Origin: Oscillospiraceae bacterium NTUH-002-81 | GTDB taxonomy: Bacteria > Bacillota > Clostridia > Lachnospirales > Lachnospiraceae | NCBI GenBank assembly: GCA_032620915.1 | Contig: CP136052.1 | Coordinates: 155,001 to 219,000, forward strand | Reading direction: 5' to 3' | DNA length: 64,000 nt | Shown here: one piece after another, positions 18,427-27,297 of the stretch | Position numbering within the stretch: the stretch's first letter is position 1 | Layout of the letters: the number at the start of each line of letters is the position of its first letter | Position numbers and translations under genes: made by a program | Notes under the pieces: generated by a model | The model's database searches: none | Told to the model about the DNA's origin: nothing | What the model saw: only the letters and a program-made list of their open reading frames with translations

Positions 18427-18653
18427 GTTGAAAGCTACCTGTCTGGGCAGCCTGTGAGTGGGTGCTGGATCAGGCGGTGGAACGATTTTGTGTGCGGAAT
18501 CGGAGTCGTACATCAGCCTTGGCTGAGTAGTACATGAGAGAGCTTGAGATTTGTACGCAATGAAAACAGAGTGATAACGAAGGGATAAGGGCGGGCTGCT
18601 GCAGGAGAATGCAGCTGTCCGCCTTTCTGGATAAAAAGGATGGAGGGTGAACT
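18427..18653. other. rplI-dnaB spacer with hairpin
   Basis: 227 bp, no gene. A GC-rich hairpin (about 18587-18625, GGCGGGCTGCTGCA / TGCAGCTGTCCGCC) with a weak T-run just precedes dnaB and may be a partial terminator or attenuator. Confidence 0.45.
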
Positions 18654-20012
18654 GTGGAAGAGGCCGTAATCAAGCGGATCATGCCGCACAGCGAAGAGGC
18701 GGAGCAGTCAGTGGTCGGTTCCATGCTGATGGACAAGGATGCCATTCTTGTGGCGTCGGAGATCATCACCGGGGAAGATTTTTATGCAAAACAGTACGGC
18801 ATCGTCTTTGATGCCTGCGTGGAACTTTATAATGAAGGTAAGCCGGTGGATCTGATCACGCTGCAGGATCGTCTGCGGGAAAAAGATGTGCCGCCGGAGG
18901 TGAGCCGCCTGGAGTTCGTCCGGGAACTGCTGACCTCGGTGCCCACCTCTGCCAATGTCAAATATTATGCGGAAATTGTGCGGGAGAAGTCTATGCTGCG
19001 CCGCCTCATCAAAGTGACGGACGAAATTTCCAATACGTGTTATGCGGGAAAAGAGAAGCTGGAAGACATTCTGGAAACGACGGAGAAAAAGGTGTTTGAC
19101 CTGGTGTCCAAGGGCGATACTGGCGAGTTTGTGCCCATCCGTCAGGTGGTCATCAACGCGCTGGACCGTATCGAGGCGGCCTCCAAGACGAAAGGAAACG
19201 TCACCGGCGTGGCCACCGGCTTCATTGATCTGGACTACCGGACAGCAGGGCTGCAGCCCTCTGACCTGATCCTGATCGCCGCCCGTCCTTCCATGGGAAA
19301 AACGGCGTTTGTGCTGAATATCGCTCAGTATGTGGCCTTTCGGAGCAACATCACCGCGGCTATTTTCAGTCTGGAGATGTCCCGGGAACAGCTGGTGAAC
19401 CGCCTGCTGTCCCTGGAGTCTCACGTAGACGCCCAGGCCATCCGTAACGGTAATCTGGCGGATGCAGACTGGGAGAAGCTCATTGAGGGCGCGGGCATCA
19501 TCGGCCGGTCAAACCTGATCATTGACGACACTCCCGGCATCAGCGTGGCAGAGCTGCGTTCCAAATGCCGGAAATACAAGCTGGAGCACAATCTGGGCAT
19601 TGTCATCATCGACTACTTACAGTTGATGTCCGGCGGCGGCAGAAGCACCGATTCCAGGCAGCAGGAGATTTCCGATATTTCCCGTTCCCTGAAAGCACTG
19701 GCCAGAGAACTGAACGTGCCCGTGGTGGCGCTGTCTCAGCTGAGCCGTGCGGTAGAGCAGCGGCCGGATAAGCGGCCCATGCTGTCCGACCTTCGAGAAT
19801 CCGGCGCCATCGAGCAGGATGCCGATGTGGTTATGTTCATTTACCGTGATGAATATTATAACAAGGACTCTGAGAAAAAGGGCCTGGCCGAGATCATCAT
19901 CGCCAAGCAGAGAAACGGCCCGGTGGGCACCATCGAGCTGGCATGGCTGCCGCAGTACACCAAGTTCGGTAATCCAGAGCGGGATGTGTCCGGCGGTTAT
20001 GGTGGAGAGTGA
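18654..20012 (+). CDS. dnaB: Replicative DNA helicase DnaB
   Basis: 452 residues, standard length. Unwinds DNA at the fork as a hexamer. An N-terminal domain (about 10-110) is linked to a RecA-like C-terminal ATPase with Walker A ARPSMGKTAF near 210, Walker B IIDYLQLM near 317, the Arg finger region LSQLSRAVEQRPDKRPMLSD, and GPVGTIELAW near 422. Starts with GTG 18654 after GGAGGGTGAACT. No intein or insertion is seen. Confidence 0.97.
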   Translation: MEEAVIKRIMPHSEEAEQSVVGSMLMDKDAILVASEIITGEDFYAKQYGIVFDACVELYNEGKPVDLITLQDRLREKDVPPEVSRLEFVRELLTSVPTSANVKYYAEIVREKSMLRRLIKVTDEISNTCYAGKEKLEDILETTEKKVFDLVSKGDTGEFVPIRQVVINALDRIEAASKTKGNVTGVATGFIDLDYRTAGLQPSDLILIAARPSMGKTAFVLNIAQYVAFRSNITAAIFSLEMSREQLVNRLLSLESHVDAQAIRNGNLADADWEKLIEGAGIIGRSNLIIDDTPGISVAELRSKCRKYKLEHNLGIVIIDYLQLMSGGGRSTDSRQQEISDISRSLKALARELNVPVVALSQLSRAVEQRPDKRPMLSDLRESGAIEQDADVVMFIYRDEYYNKDSEKKGLAEIIIAKQRNGPVGTIELAWLPQYTKFGNPERDVSGGYGGE

Positions 20013-20090
20013 TGTGTATCAGGTTCGACAAAAAAATGTAGTTGTGGCGAACGTTGTCAATGAAAAACTGGAAAATTCTGGAAATAATCA

Positions 20091-20119
20091 TTGTTCCATC
20101 ATTTCCGGTGCGCTATAAT
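20091..20119 (+). promoter_or_regulatory. Promoter of the MerR-like gene
   Basis: TTGTTC (20091-20096), 17 bp, TATAAT (20114-20119). Confidence 0.7.
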
Positions 20120-20161
20120 AGCACTGATGAATGATAAGAATTATTTTCAGGAGGGGAAGTC

Positions 20162-21025
20162 ATGAGTGAGATACGCTATATGATTTCAGAGACAGCGAAG
20201 CAGGTGGATGTGGAAGCGCATGTCTTACGCTATTGGGAAGAAGAACTTTCACTCCCTATCGACAGAAATGAGATGGGACACCGGTACTATACAGAAGATG
20301 ACATTACTCTTTTTAAAAATATCAAGGAACTGAAGGAGCGGGGCTTCCAGCTGAAAGCCATCAAAATGCTTCTGCCGGAGCTGAGGAGAAATGGCAGGCT
20401 GGACATGGACAAGCTGCTGAAACAGCGGGAGGCGCTGAACCAGGCGGTGGAGGAGGCGGAAACGCCGGATTCCTCCCAGATGCAGACAGTCTCGAAAGCA
20501 GCGACAGGTCAGAAAACACAGGCTATCCCAAAGGCGCAGGCTACTCAGAACGTGCAGATGACAGAGAGCAACACGCAGGAAACCATTGAGGGAAAACGAA
20601 AGACCAGAGCGGATTCGGAGAAAAATACCGGAGAACAGATAAAAAGTGAGGAGTTGCCAGCTGAAGAGGCGCAGGTAACCGCGCCGACAGCGCCAGCGGA
20701 AGGGGATCGCATGCAGCAGTTCCAGATGATCCTGGGAAATATCGTGCTGAAAGCATTACAGGAGAATAACCGGGAACTGAGCCGTTCGGTCAGCGATCAG
20801 GTCAGTGACCAGGTGAGCGACAATGTGCTGAAGGAAATGGATTATCTTATGCGTGTCCGGGAAGAACGGGAGGACGAGCGGTTCAAGAAGCTGGATGAAA
20901 CCATCCGTCTGACCCAGCGCTCCAGAAAGGAAGCGGCAGCGGCCCGGGTGGAGGCCAGAAGGCTCAAAAAACTGGAAAAGAAAGAGAAGAAAAAGAGCCG
21001 GGGCGGACTGTTTGCGAAGCGTTGA
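20162..21025 (+). CDS. MerR-type HTH protein with long coiled-coil tail
   Basis: 287 residues. The N-terminal MerR-like winged helix (about 5-75) reads YMISETAKQVDVEAHVLRYW and GHRYYTEDDITLFKNIKEL. The middle is a low-complexity Gln/Thr/Ala/Glu linker (about 95-185). The C-terminal third is a charged coiled coil (SDQVSDQVSDNVLKEMDYLM, then a very basic Lys/Arg/Ala end). The architecture resembles DUF3967-containing and RacA-like DNA-binding proteins rather than a small-molecule sensor, so a nucleoid or chromosome-organising role is possible. Its position after dnaB fits that, but this is inference. Confidence 0.82.
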   Translation: MSEIRYMISETAKQVDVEAHVLRYWEEELSLPIDRNEMGHRYYTEDDITLFKNIKELKERGFQLKAIKMLLPELRRNGRLDMDKLLKQREALNQAVEEAETPDSSQMQTVSKAATGQKTQAIPKAQATQNVQMTESNTQETIEGKRKTRADSEKNTGEQIKSEELPAEEAQVTAPTAPAEGDRMQQFQMILGNIVLKALQENNRELSRSVSDQVSDQVSDNVLKEMDYLMRVREEREDERFKKLDETIRLTQRSRKEAAAARVEARRLKKLEKKEKKKSRGGLFAKR

Positions 21026-21085
21026 GCTCATGCCAGCATGACGCACGCTTTTGCCTGAAAATCTGCTTGGCTCTGAACGGATCAA

Positions 21086-21143
21086 AATAATAAAGGGTGC
21101 TGCAAGTCATCGGGATTGATGACGGGCGGCACCCTTTATTATT
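21086..21143. terminator. Bidirectional terminator between convergent genes
   Basis: Long stem: AATAATAAAGGGTGCTGC (21086-21103) pairs with GCGGCACCCTTTATTATT (21126-21143), with an inner GTCATC/GATGAC pair. A-rich and T-rich flanks allow termination of both the MerR transcript and the minus-strand pfl transcript. Confidence 0.85.
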
Positions 21144-21166
21144 CAAATGAAGCCTGGGCGAGAAGA

Positions 21167-21337
21167 TTACTCCTGCTCAATAGCTCCGGTCGGGCAAGAA
21201 CCTGCACATGCACCACAGTCGATGCAAGCGCTGGAATCGATCTCGAATTTGCCTTCGCCCTGAGAAATTGCTCCAACAGGACATTCTCCCTCACATGCTC
21301 CACAACATACACAAGTGTCATTGATAACGTATGCCAT
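21167..21337 (-). CDS. 2[4Fe-4S] ferredoxin
   Basis: 56 residues, the clostridial ferredoxin size. Two cluster motifs: CVCCGACEGECP (about 8-19) and CIDCGACAGSCP (about 37-48). It is a small electron carrier for reductases and hydrogenases. Start at ATG 21337 after GGAGGAGACT; the frame extends upstream to 21481 but without a ribosome site. Downstream of pflA on the same strand; it could reduce the radical-SAM cluster of PflA, but this is only an association. Confidence 0.93.
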   Translation of the reverse strand: MAYVINDTCVCCGACEGECPVGAISQGEGKFEIDSSACIDCGACAGSCPTGAIEQE

Positions 21338-21477
21338 AATAGTCTCCTCCTTAAAAATAAATAAATTAGATGCTAATATTATAGCGTAGAAGTCTGTCCC
21401 TCCTGCGCTATGCTTTATTCTAATACAAAAACCCGGATTATACAAGGGGAAAATTTTCAAAAAATGTGATTTTTTTA

Positions 21478-22245
21478 TCAATTACAAAATGAGCTGCGAA
21501 GCTCCGCGCGTCGCTGTTTTACTCCCCTGATGATTTCGGCCCGCAGCTCGGGAGCCCGGGCTTTGTCCATGGGCGGGATACCCTGCAGCGGATAATCAAT
21601 GCCCAGCTGCTCGTATTTGGCAATGCCCATGGTGTGATAGGGCAGCACATCCAGTGCCCGCAGGGTTCGAAGACCGCCGATGAAATATCCCAGACGGTAC
21701 AGGGACTCTGCGTCGTCGGTGATGCCGGGAACGACCACATGGCGGATCCAGATGGGAATTTTCTGATCGGACAGGTACCGGGCAAAAGCCAGAATACCGT
21801 CGTTGGGCTGTCCGGTGAGGATGCGGTGTTTCTCGGGATCGATGTGCTTGATGTCCAGCATGACCAGATCGGTGGACTGCATCAGGCGGTCAAAGGCTTC
21901 CATCCGGGTCGGGTTATCCGGCTGAAAGGTGATGCCGGAGGTGTCCAGGCAGGTGTGGATGTCCTTTGCTTTGGCTTTTTCGAAAAGCTCGGTGACAAAT
22001 TCGATCTGCAGCAGCGGTTCGCCGCCGGTGACGGTAAGGCCGCCGTTCTGATAGTAGACCCGGTTGCGCTCGTAAGCGGCCAGAATCTCGTCCGTGTCCA
22101 TCATCTGGCCGATGGCCGGTGTCCATGTATCGGGATTGTGGCAGTACTGGCAGCGCATGGGACATCCCTGCACAAATACCACATAGCGGATGCCGGGGCC
22201 GTCTACCGTGCCGAAGCTTTCCTGTGAATGTACATAACCTTTCAT
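21478..22245 (-). CDS. pflA: Pyruvate formate-lyase activating enzyme
   Basis: 255 residues, usual length. Radical-SAM enzyme that takes an H atom from the glycine of PFL. N-terminal signature CPMRCQYCHNP (CxxxCxxC, about 29-39) binds the 4Fe-4S cluster; GGEPLLQ near 79 binds SAM; IRHVVVPGITD near 180. Start ATG 22245 with GGGAGACT upstream. It lies downstream of the radical subunit gene in the same orientation. The 213-bp spacer contains a hairpin (about 22270-22306). Confidence 0.96.
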   Translation of the reverse strand: MKGYVHSQESFGTVDGPGIRYVVFVQGCPMRCQYCHNPDTWTPAIGQMMDTDEILAAYERNRVYYQNGGLTVTGGEPLLQIEFVTELFEKAKAKDIHTCLDTSGITFQPDNPTRMEAFDRLMQSTDLVMLDIKHIDPEKHRILTGQPNDGILAFARYLSDQKIPIWIRHVVVPGITDDAESLYRLGYFIGGLRTLRALDVLPYHTMGIAKYEQLGIDYPLQGIPPMDKARAPELRAEIIRGVKQRRAELRSSFCN

Positions 22246-22458
22246 GATGGCAGTCTCCCTTCGAAAGAGAATGCCTGCCAATGCGCCGTTGGACGCAAAA
22301 GCAGGCTGTTCTAAGTTATAAATATTCTGCGAGGTGCAAGAGCGCCGGCAGCGCCCATCATGCACTAATGAGAAGCTGCACAGCGTCATAGAACCCCGTA
22401 TCGCAGCTGCATTCCGGCGCTGTCTGTCCGACAACAGTCGAAATGCATTATGAAAATT
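22246..22458. other. Spacer between radical subunit and pflA
   Basis: No gene seen. It contains an inverted repeat GCCTGC...GCAGGC with an inner TGCG/CGCA pair near 22271-22306 and is otherwise unremarkable. It may be a processing or attenuation site in the pfl transcript. Confidence 0.35.
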
Positions 22459-22701
22459 TTACAGAGATTCGTGCATGGTTCTTGCGATTACCTCATCCTG
22501 CTGTACCTTTGTCAGCTTGATGAAGTTTACGGCATATCCGGATACACGGATGGTAAGCTGCGGATATTTCTCCGGGTGTGCCTGTGCGTCCAGAAGGGTC
22601 TCTCTGTTTAATACGTTTACATTTAAGTGGTGGCCGCCTTTCTGTGCGTAGCCGTCCAATAAACCAACCAGGTTATCAACCTGTGCCTGTGTTGCTGCCA
22701 T
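22459..22701 (-). CDS. Stand-alone glycyl-radical subunit of split pyruvate formate-lyase
   Basis: 80 residues equivalent to the C-terminal radical domain of PflB. It contains [20 protein letters not shown] (about 13-32), the [17 protein letters not shown] segment, and the radical loop RVSGYAVNF (about 53-61) whose Gly is the radical site, ending in ARTMHESL. It starts with ATG after AAGGAGGACTTCACT, so it is an independent gene and not a truncated read. Because the catalytic chain encoded upstream lacks this domain, this small protein must supply the radical. E. coli YfiD (GrcA) is a longer spare part for an intact PFL; here the subunit appears obligatory. Confidence 0.9.
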   Translation of the reverse strand: MAATQAQVDNLVGLLDGYAQKGGHHLNVNVLNRETLLDAQAHPEKYPQLTIRVSGYAVNFIKLTKVQQDEVIARTMHESL

Positions 22702-22718
22702 AGTGAAGTCCTCCTTGT

Positions 22719-22946
22719 CTATTTTTCTTTGCGGATCGTCTCGTCAATCGCGTCATCAATGGTCGGAACCTTGCAGGCGATATTTCCCTTGGCGCAGTCC
22801 ATACAACCGGTGTCTACGGTGCGGGAAATGCTGCTGCCTGCACTCTGGTTGACTTCCACGCCCAGATGCCCTGCGCCTTTGGCGGCGGAGCCATCCAGGA
22901 AAGCGATGATGTCGTCCAGTAATTTATCGTTGTCGATATTTTCCAT
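22719..22946 (-). CDS. Small Cys-containing protein between the PFL pieces
   Basis: 75 residues, start ATG 22946 after GGGGAG with 8-bp spacing. The N-terminal half (about 8-34) resembles the beginning of the radical domain: [17 protein letters not shown] against [18 protein letters not shown], about 11 of 24 positions identical by eye. Instead of the Gly loop it continues into [17 protein letters not shown], a CxxC-x6-C arrangement (about 48-58), then an acidic helix. There is no signal peptide. I do not know this family. Possible roles are metal or thiol protection of the radical enzyme, docking of the radical subunit, or assembly; none is shown. Confidence 0.8.
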   Translation of the reverse strand: MENIDNDKLLDDIIAFLDGSAAKGAGHLGVEVNQSAGSSISRTVDTGCMDCAKGNIACKVPTIDDAIDETIRKEK

Positions 22947-23022
22947 GATAAAATCTCCCCTGTCATTCGGTGATCTGTTTTCCATAGCCGGATCACCTGT
23001 TTATGAGTAGATTCCCTTTTTA

Positions 23023-25068
23023 TTATTTATCCAAACCCAAATCAATGTCAAGGTCTCCGGCGATGACTTTGTCATCCTTGCCCAGCGCCCCCGGAATGAT
23101 GGAGAAGGTGTTGGAAATTCCATCCTGGGAATCCAGGAACGGCAGTTTGGCAACAGAGGACAGGGATGCAACGGCACCGTGGCTGTCTCTGCCGTGCATC
23201 GGGTTGGCACCCGGTGCAAATGGAACGCCCTTCTGACGGCCGTCCGGTGTGCTTCCGGTATTTTTACCATATACCACGTTGGAAGTGATGGTAAGGATGG
23301 AAGTGGTGGGGAAACCGTCTCTGTATACGTGATGTTTGCGGATCATATTCATGAAAGTGGTGACAAGCTTCTTTGCCAGTGCGTCCACACGGTCATCGTC
23401 GTTGCCGTATTTCGGGAAATCGCCCTCGGTCTCAAAGCCGGTAACAATGCCGTCCTCATCCCGGATGACTTTGACCTTCGCATATTTGATGGCGGACAGG
23501 GAGTCAGCCACTACGGACAGGCCTGCGATACCGGTTGCAAAATATCTCTTTACATGCTTGTCATGCAGTGCCATCTCCAGACTCTCATAGCAATATTTGT
23601 CATGCATATAGTGGATAATGTTCAGGATGTTGACATACACGCCGGCCAGCCATTCCATCATATCCTCATACTTGTCCCAAACATCGTCGAAGTCCAGATA
23701 TTCGCCGGTTACCGGTCGGTATTTCGGGCCGATCTGCTTCTTGGTCATCTCATCCACACCACCGTTGATCGCATACAGCAGGCACTTTGCCAGGTTTGCA
23801 CGGGCACCGAAGAACTGCATTTCCTTGCCGACTCTCATGGAGGATACGCAGCATGCGATGGCATAATCGTCACCGTGGGTCACACGCATCAGGTCATCGT
23901 TCTCATACTGGATGGAAGAGGTGTTGATGGAAGTCTTCGCACAGAACTTCTTGAAGTTCATCGGAAGTCTGGTGGACCACAGCACGGTCAGGTTCGGCTC
24001 GGGAGCCGGGCCCAGGTTGGTCAGGGTGTGCAGGAAACGGAAGGACATCCTGGTTACCATGTGGCGTCCGTCAATGCCCACGCCGCCGATGGACTCGGTT
24101 ACCCAAACCGGGTCGCCGGAGAACAGGTCGTTGTACTCGGGGGTACGTGCGAATTTGATCAGACGCAGCTTCATGATGAAGTGGTCGATGAACTCCTGGA
24201 TCTGCTCTTCTGTGAAGGTGCCCTCTTTTAAATCTCTCTGTGCATAGCAGTCAAGGAAGGTGGAAGTACGTCCCAGGGACATAGCCGCACCGTTCTGCTG
24301 CTTGACAGCTGCCAGATAGCCGAAGTAAACGGCCTGGATGGCTTCCTGTACGTTGGAAGCGGGCTTGCGGATGTCACAGCCGTAAATATCGCCTAATTTA
24401 ATCAGCTCTTTCAGGGCCTTGATCTGCTCGGACAGCTCCTCTCGGTCACGGATCACATCGTCGGTCATGATGTGGGAGGTGGAGTCCTTCTGGGCGATCT
24501 TGTCCTCGATGAGGCGGTCAACGCCGTACAGTGCGACCCGGCGGTAATCGCCGATGATACGTCCGCGGCCGTAAGCGTCCGGAAGACCGGTAACGATGTG
24601 GGCGGAACGGCAGTCTCTCATCTCCTGGGTGTAAGCGTCAAATACACCGGCATTGTGTGTTTTTCTGTGGATGGTGAAAAACTCAACAACCTCCGGGTCC
24701 AGCTCATAGCCGTTGTCCTCGCACGCCTTCATGGCCATACGGATTCCGCCGTAAGGCATCATGGCACGCTTGAAAGGCTTGTCTGTCTGGAAACCAACGA
24801 TGGTCTCTTTATTTTTGTCCAGATACCCTGCTGCGTGAGAGGTGATGGTAGATACCACCTTGGTATCCATATCCAGCACGCCGCCTGCCTCCCGTTCCTG
24901 ACGGGAAAGATCCAGTACCTGGTCCCATAAATCTTTGGTGTTCTGTGTAGGGCCTGCAAGGAAAGCGTCGTCTCCGTCATAAGGCTCGTAATTCTTCTGA
25001 ATGAAGTCTCTGACATCAACCTCGGTTTCCCATGCGCCGCCTGTGAAATTTCTCCACTCTGGTCTCAT
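23023..25068 (-). CDS. pflB: Pyruvate formate-lyase catalytic chain lacking the glycyl-radical domain
   Basis: 681 residues; intact PflB is about 750-760. Converts pyruvate and CoA to acetyl-CoA and formate. The chain carries the PFL barrel ([20 protein letters not shown] at the start), the catalytic Cys-Cys pair in [11 protein letters not shown] (about 406-407), and [12 protein letters not shown] near the end. It stops at a TAA-TAA pair right after the [11 protein letters not shown] segment, where the E. coli enzyme continues into its radical domain. That domain is encoded separately at 22459-22701. The junction contains no homopolymer and no fragment of the domain, so this is a true gene split. 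GGAGGG precedes the ATG. Confidence 0.95.
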   Translation of the reverse strand: MRPEWRNFTGGAWETEVDVRDFIQKNYEPYDGDDAFLAGPTQNTKDLWDQVLDLSRQEREAGGVLDMDTKVVSTITSHAAGYLDKNKETIVGFQTDKPFKRAMMPYGGIRMAMKACEDNGYELDPEVVEFFTIHRKTHNAGVFDAYTQEMRDCRSAHIVTGLPDAYGRGRIIGDYRRVALYGVDRLIEDKIAQKDSTSHIMTDDVIRDREELSEQIKALKELIKLGDIYGCDIRKPASNVQEAIQAVYFGYLAAVKQQNGAAMSLGRTSTFLDCYAQRDLKEGTFTEEQIQEFIDHFIMKLRLIKFARTPEYNDLFSGDPVWVTESIGGVGIDGRHMVTRMSFRFLHTLTNLGPAPEPNLTVLWSTRLPMNFKKFCAKTSINTSSIQYENDDLMRVTHGDDYAIACCVSSMRVGKEMQFFGARANLAKCLLYAINGGVDEMTKKQIGPKYRPVTGEYLDFDDVWDKYEDMMEWLAGVYVNILNIIHYMHDKYCYESLEMALHDKHVKRYFATGIAGLSVVADSLSAIKYAKVKVIRDEDGIVTGFETEGDFPKYGNDDDRVDALAKKLVTTFMNMIRKHHVYRDGFPTTSILTITSNVVYGKNTGSTPDGRQKGVPFAPGANPMHGRDSHGAVASLSSVAKLPFLDSQDGISNTFSIIPGALGKDDKVIAGDLDIDLGLDK

Positions 25069-25118
25069 TTTTAATACCCTCCTGTTTGTTTGAAAAGTTT
25101 TGCTGTTTCTGTGCCCTC

Positions 25119-25148
25119 ATTATATGCAGAAATGCCTGTTAGCGTCAA
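25119..25148 (-). promoter_or_regulatory. Promoter of the pfl operon
   Basis: On the minus strand TTGACG (complement of 25143-25148), 18 bp, TATAAT (complement of 25119-25124). An inverted repeat TACTTT-N9-AAAGTA lies just upstream (about 25159-25180) and may be an operator. Confidence 0.75.
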
Positions 25149-25221
25149 GCAACTGTGTGTACTTTTTGAAATACAAAGTATGTTTTTTTTAGTTTCAAAA
25201 CCGATTGTTAAAATAAAAACA

Positions 25222-25272
25222 TTGACAAAAGTCTGAAATCGGACTAAACTGTAAAAAGTCTGAAATCGGACT
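25222..25272 (+). promoter_or_regulatory. marR promoter with two operators
   Basis: TTGACA (25222-25227) and TAAACT (25245-25250), 17 bp apart. AGTCTGAAATCGGACT, an imperfect palindrome, fills the spacer (25230-25245) and is repeated identically at 25257-25272 around the RNA start. A regulator bound here would block RNA polymerase, so autorepression by the MarR protein is likely. Confidence 0.8.
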
Positions 25273-25326
25273 TTTTAAATGTGGGGAATGGAAGAACTGA
25301 GAAACCAATGGAAACGGAGGAAAATC

Positions 25327-25812
25327 ATGGAAATGGGTGCAAGAGGAGCTCTTGTGGAGTTTAACCGGATATGTAAGGAAAATAATGAGATTTATCACGG
25401 GGTGACCCGGGCTCTGGGATTGACGGACTGTGCGTTCTGGATCCTGTACACGCTGCGGGAGTCGGAAGGGGAATATACCCAGAGAGATTTGTGTGCGGTA
25501 TTGTGTGAGCCCAAGCAGACGGTGAATTCCGCGTTGAAAAAGCTGGAGCAGGAGGGGCTTTTAGAGCTGCGCCCCATGAGTGACAAGCGGAGCAAACGGG
25601 TGCACCTGACGGTAAGGGGGCGGCATCTGGCTTCCCAGACGGTGGATCTGGTGCTGGAAGCAGAGTATGACAGTATCGGGGAGCTTTCCGCGAAGGAACA
25701 GAGCAACCTTCTTTATTTATATAAGAAATATACCCGTCTGCTGGCTTTCCATATGGGAAAGCTGACGGAGGCATTGGAAGAGGAAAAGGAGAAGAAAAAG
25801 CATGAGGATTAA
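25327..25812 (+). CDS. MarR-family transcriptional regulator
   Basis: 161 residues. A winged-helix dimer: helix-turn-helix around YTQRDLCAVLCEPKQTVNSA (about 56-75) and the wing GLLELRPMSDKRSKRVHLT (about 84-102). MarR proteins repress efflux genes and are released by small ligands. Start ATG 25327 lies 6 bp after GGAGG; an upstream in-frame ATG at 25279 lacks a site and is very near the RNA start. The stop overlaps the MATE start by 11 bp, so regulator and pump form one autoregulated operon. Confidence 0.92.
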   Translation: MEMGARGALVEFNRICKENNEIYHGVTRALGLTDCAFWILYTLRESEGEYTQRDLCAVLCEPKQTVNSALKKLEQEGLLELRPMSDKRSKRVHLTVRGRHLASQTVDLVLEAEYDSIGELSAKEQSNLLYLYKKYTRLLAFHMGKLTEALEEEKEKKKHED

Positions 25813-27134
25813 ATTATCGGATCATTTTACGTATGGCAGGCTCATCCGTTTTTGCCTGTCTCCGATGATCATGATGATATTTACGTCGATTTACGGCGTG
25901 GTGGATGGGCTGTTTGTGTCAAACTATGTGGGGAAAATCCCCTTTGCGTCCATCAACCTGGTGATGCCCTTTCTCATGATGGTGGGCGGCATCGGGTTTA
26001 TGCTGGGCACCGGCGGCAGTGCGCTGACGGCTATGACACTGGGAGAGGGAGACCAGGAGCGGGCCAACCGGTATTTTTCCATGATCGTGCTGTTTACGGT
26101 GATCTGCGGCATTTCTGCCACTGTGCTGGGCATTGTATTTCTGCCGGATATCGTGCGGCTGCTGGGCGCAACGGAGGTGATGATGGAGGACTGTCTGGTG
26201 TACGGCCGGATTTCCATGGCATTTACGACGCCTTTCATGCTGCAGAGCGTGTTTCACACCTTTCTGACCACAGCAGAAAAACCGAAACTGGGGCTGATGG
26301 CTACGGTGGCTGCCGGAGTGACCAACATGGTGCTGGATGCTCTGTTTGTGGCGGTCTTTGACTGGGGGTGTGGCCGGTGCGGCGCTGGCCACCGGGATCA
26401 GTGAATCCGTGGGCGGTTTCCTGCCGCTGGTGTATTTTCTCCGGCCCAATGACAGTCTGCTGCGGCTGCGGCGTGTCCGGCTGGAGCTACGACCCCTGGT
26501 GCTGTCCTGTACCAACGGTGCCTCCGAGCTCATGTCCAGCATTTCCTCTTCGCTGGTGGGGGTGGTGTACAACTATCAGCTGCTGCGGTTTGCCGGGGAG
26601 GACGGCGTGGCTGTGTATGGCATCCTCATGTATGTGCAGTTTATTTTCGTGGCGATCTTCATCGGCTACACCATCGGTACGGCGCCGGTGGTGGGCTATC
26701 ATTACGGGGCGGATAACCGGGAGGAACTGAAAAACGTGCTGCGCAAAAGCGTCTGTCTCAATGGATTGGCCGGTGTGGTCATGCTGGTGCTGGGCAGAAC
26801 CGGTGCGGGTCTGTTTGCCCGGATCTTTGTGGGGTATGATGCCGGGCTGGTGGACATGACCGTCCATGCGTTCCATATTTTCGCCTTTGGCTTCCTGCTG
26901 GCAGGATACAATATTTTTGTCTCGTCCTTTTTCACTGCGCTGAACAACGGCGCCGTGTCAGCGGCAGTATCCTTCCTGCGGACGCTGGTTTTCCAGATGC
27001 TGGCGGTCATCGTGCTGCCCATGCTCTGGGAGGTGGATGGCATCTGGTGGTCCGCACTGGCGGCGGAGATCGCGGCATTTGTCATTTCCACGATGTTTTT
27101 GCTGGGGAAGAGAAAACGATATGGGTATTTGTAG
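25802..27134 (+). CDS. MATE-family efflux transporter (frame broken by one base)
   Basis: About 443 residues when read across a one-base error. The first part (25802-26363) encodes six hydrophobic segments starting RIKLSDHFTYGRLIRFCLSP with GVVDGLFVSNYVG; the second part continues with GVAGAALATGISESVGG and six more. The frame shifts in a G5 run at 26364-26368: with four Gs it reads DWGVAGAALAT without interruption. MATE proteins export drugs or metabolites using Na+ or H+. The substrate is unknown; regulation by the adjacent MarR suggests a toxic compound. Either a sequence error or a recent pseudogene. Confidence 0.87.
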
Positions 27135-27135
27135 G

Positions 27136-27156
27136 CGCTCTCTTCGAGTGAACTGT
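27136..27156 (+). repeat. Fragment of the palindromic intergenic repeat
   Basis: GGCGCTCTCTTCGAGTGAAC followed by TG matches one arm of the repeat seen at 6360-6455 (GGCGCTCCCTTCG...GTGAACTG). Short and partial. Confidence 0.3.
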
Positions 27157-27203
27157 TTTTGAAAAATTTAAGAAAATTGCATAATGACGGGGCACTAAAT
27201 TAT

Positions 27204-27212
27204 TGCTATAAT
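27204..27212 (+). promoter_or_regulatory. Extended -10 promoter of the GH18 gene
   Basis: TGCTATAAT at 27204-27212; no convincing -35. Confidence 0.55.
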
Positions 27213-27297
27213 AGTTAAGATATCAGGATTGCGAAAGATATCGGAGCAATCTGTAGGTATGATAACAGAAGAGGATCAAAACTAAGGAGGTGCCTGC

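Noticed and set aside
21338-21481. N-terminal extension of the ferredoxin frame
   Set aside because: GGAGGAG is placed for ATG 21337, and the 56-residue product is the normal ferredoxin length.
23000-23030. Split PFL as another homopolymer artefact
   Set aside because: The catalytic chain ends with two stop codons, the following small genes have their own ribosome sites and starts, and no single-base change fuses them.
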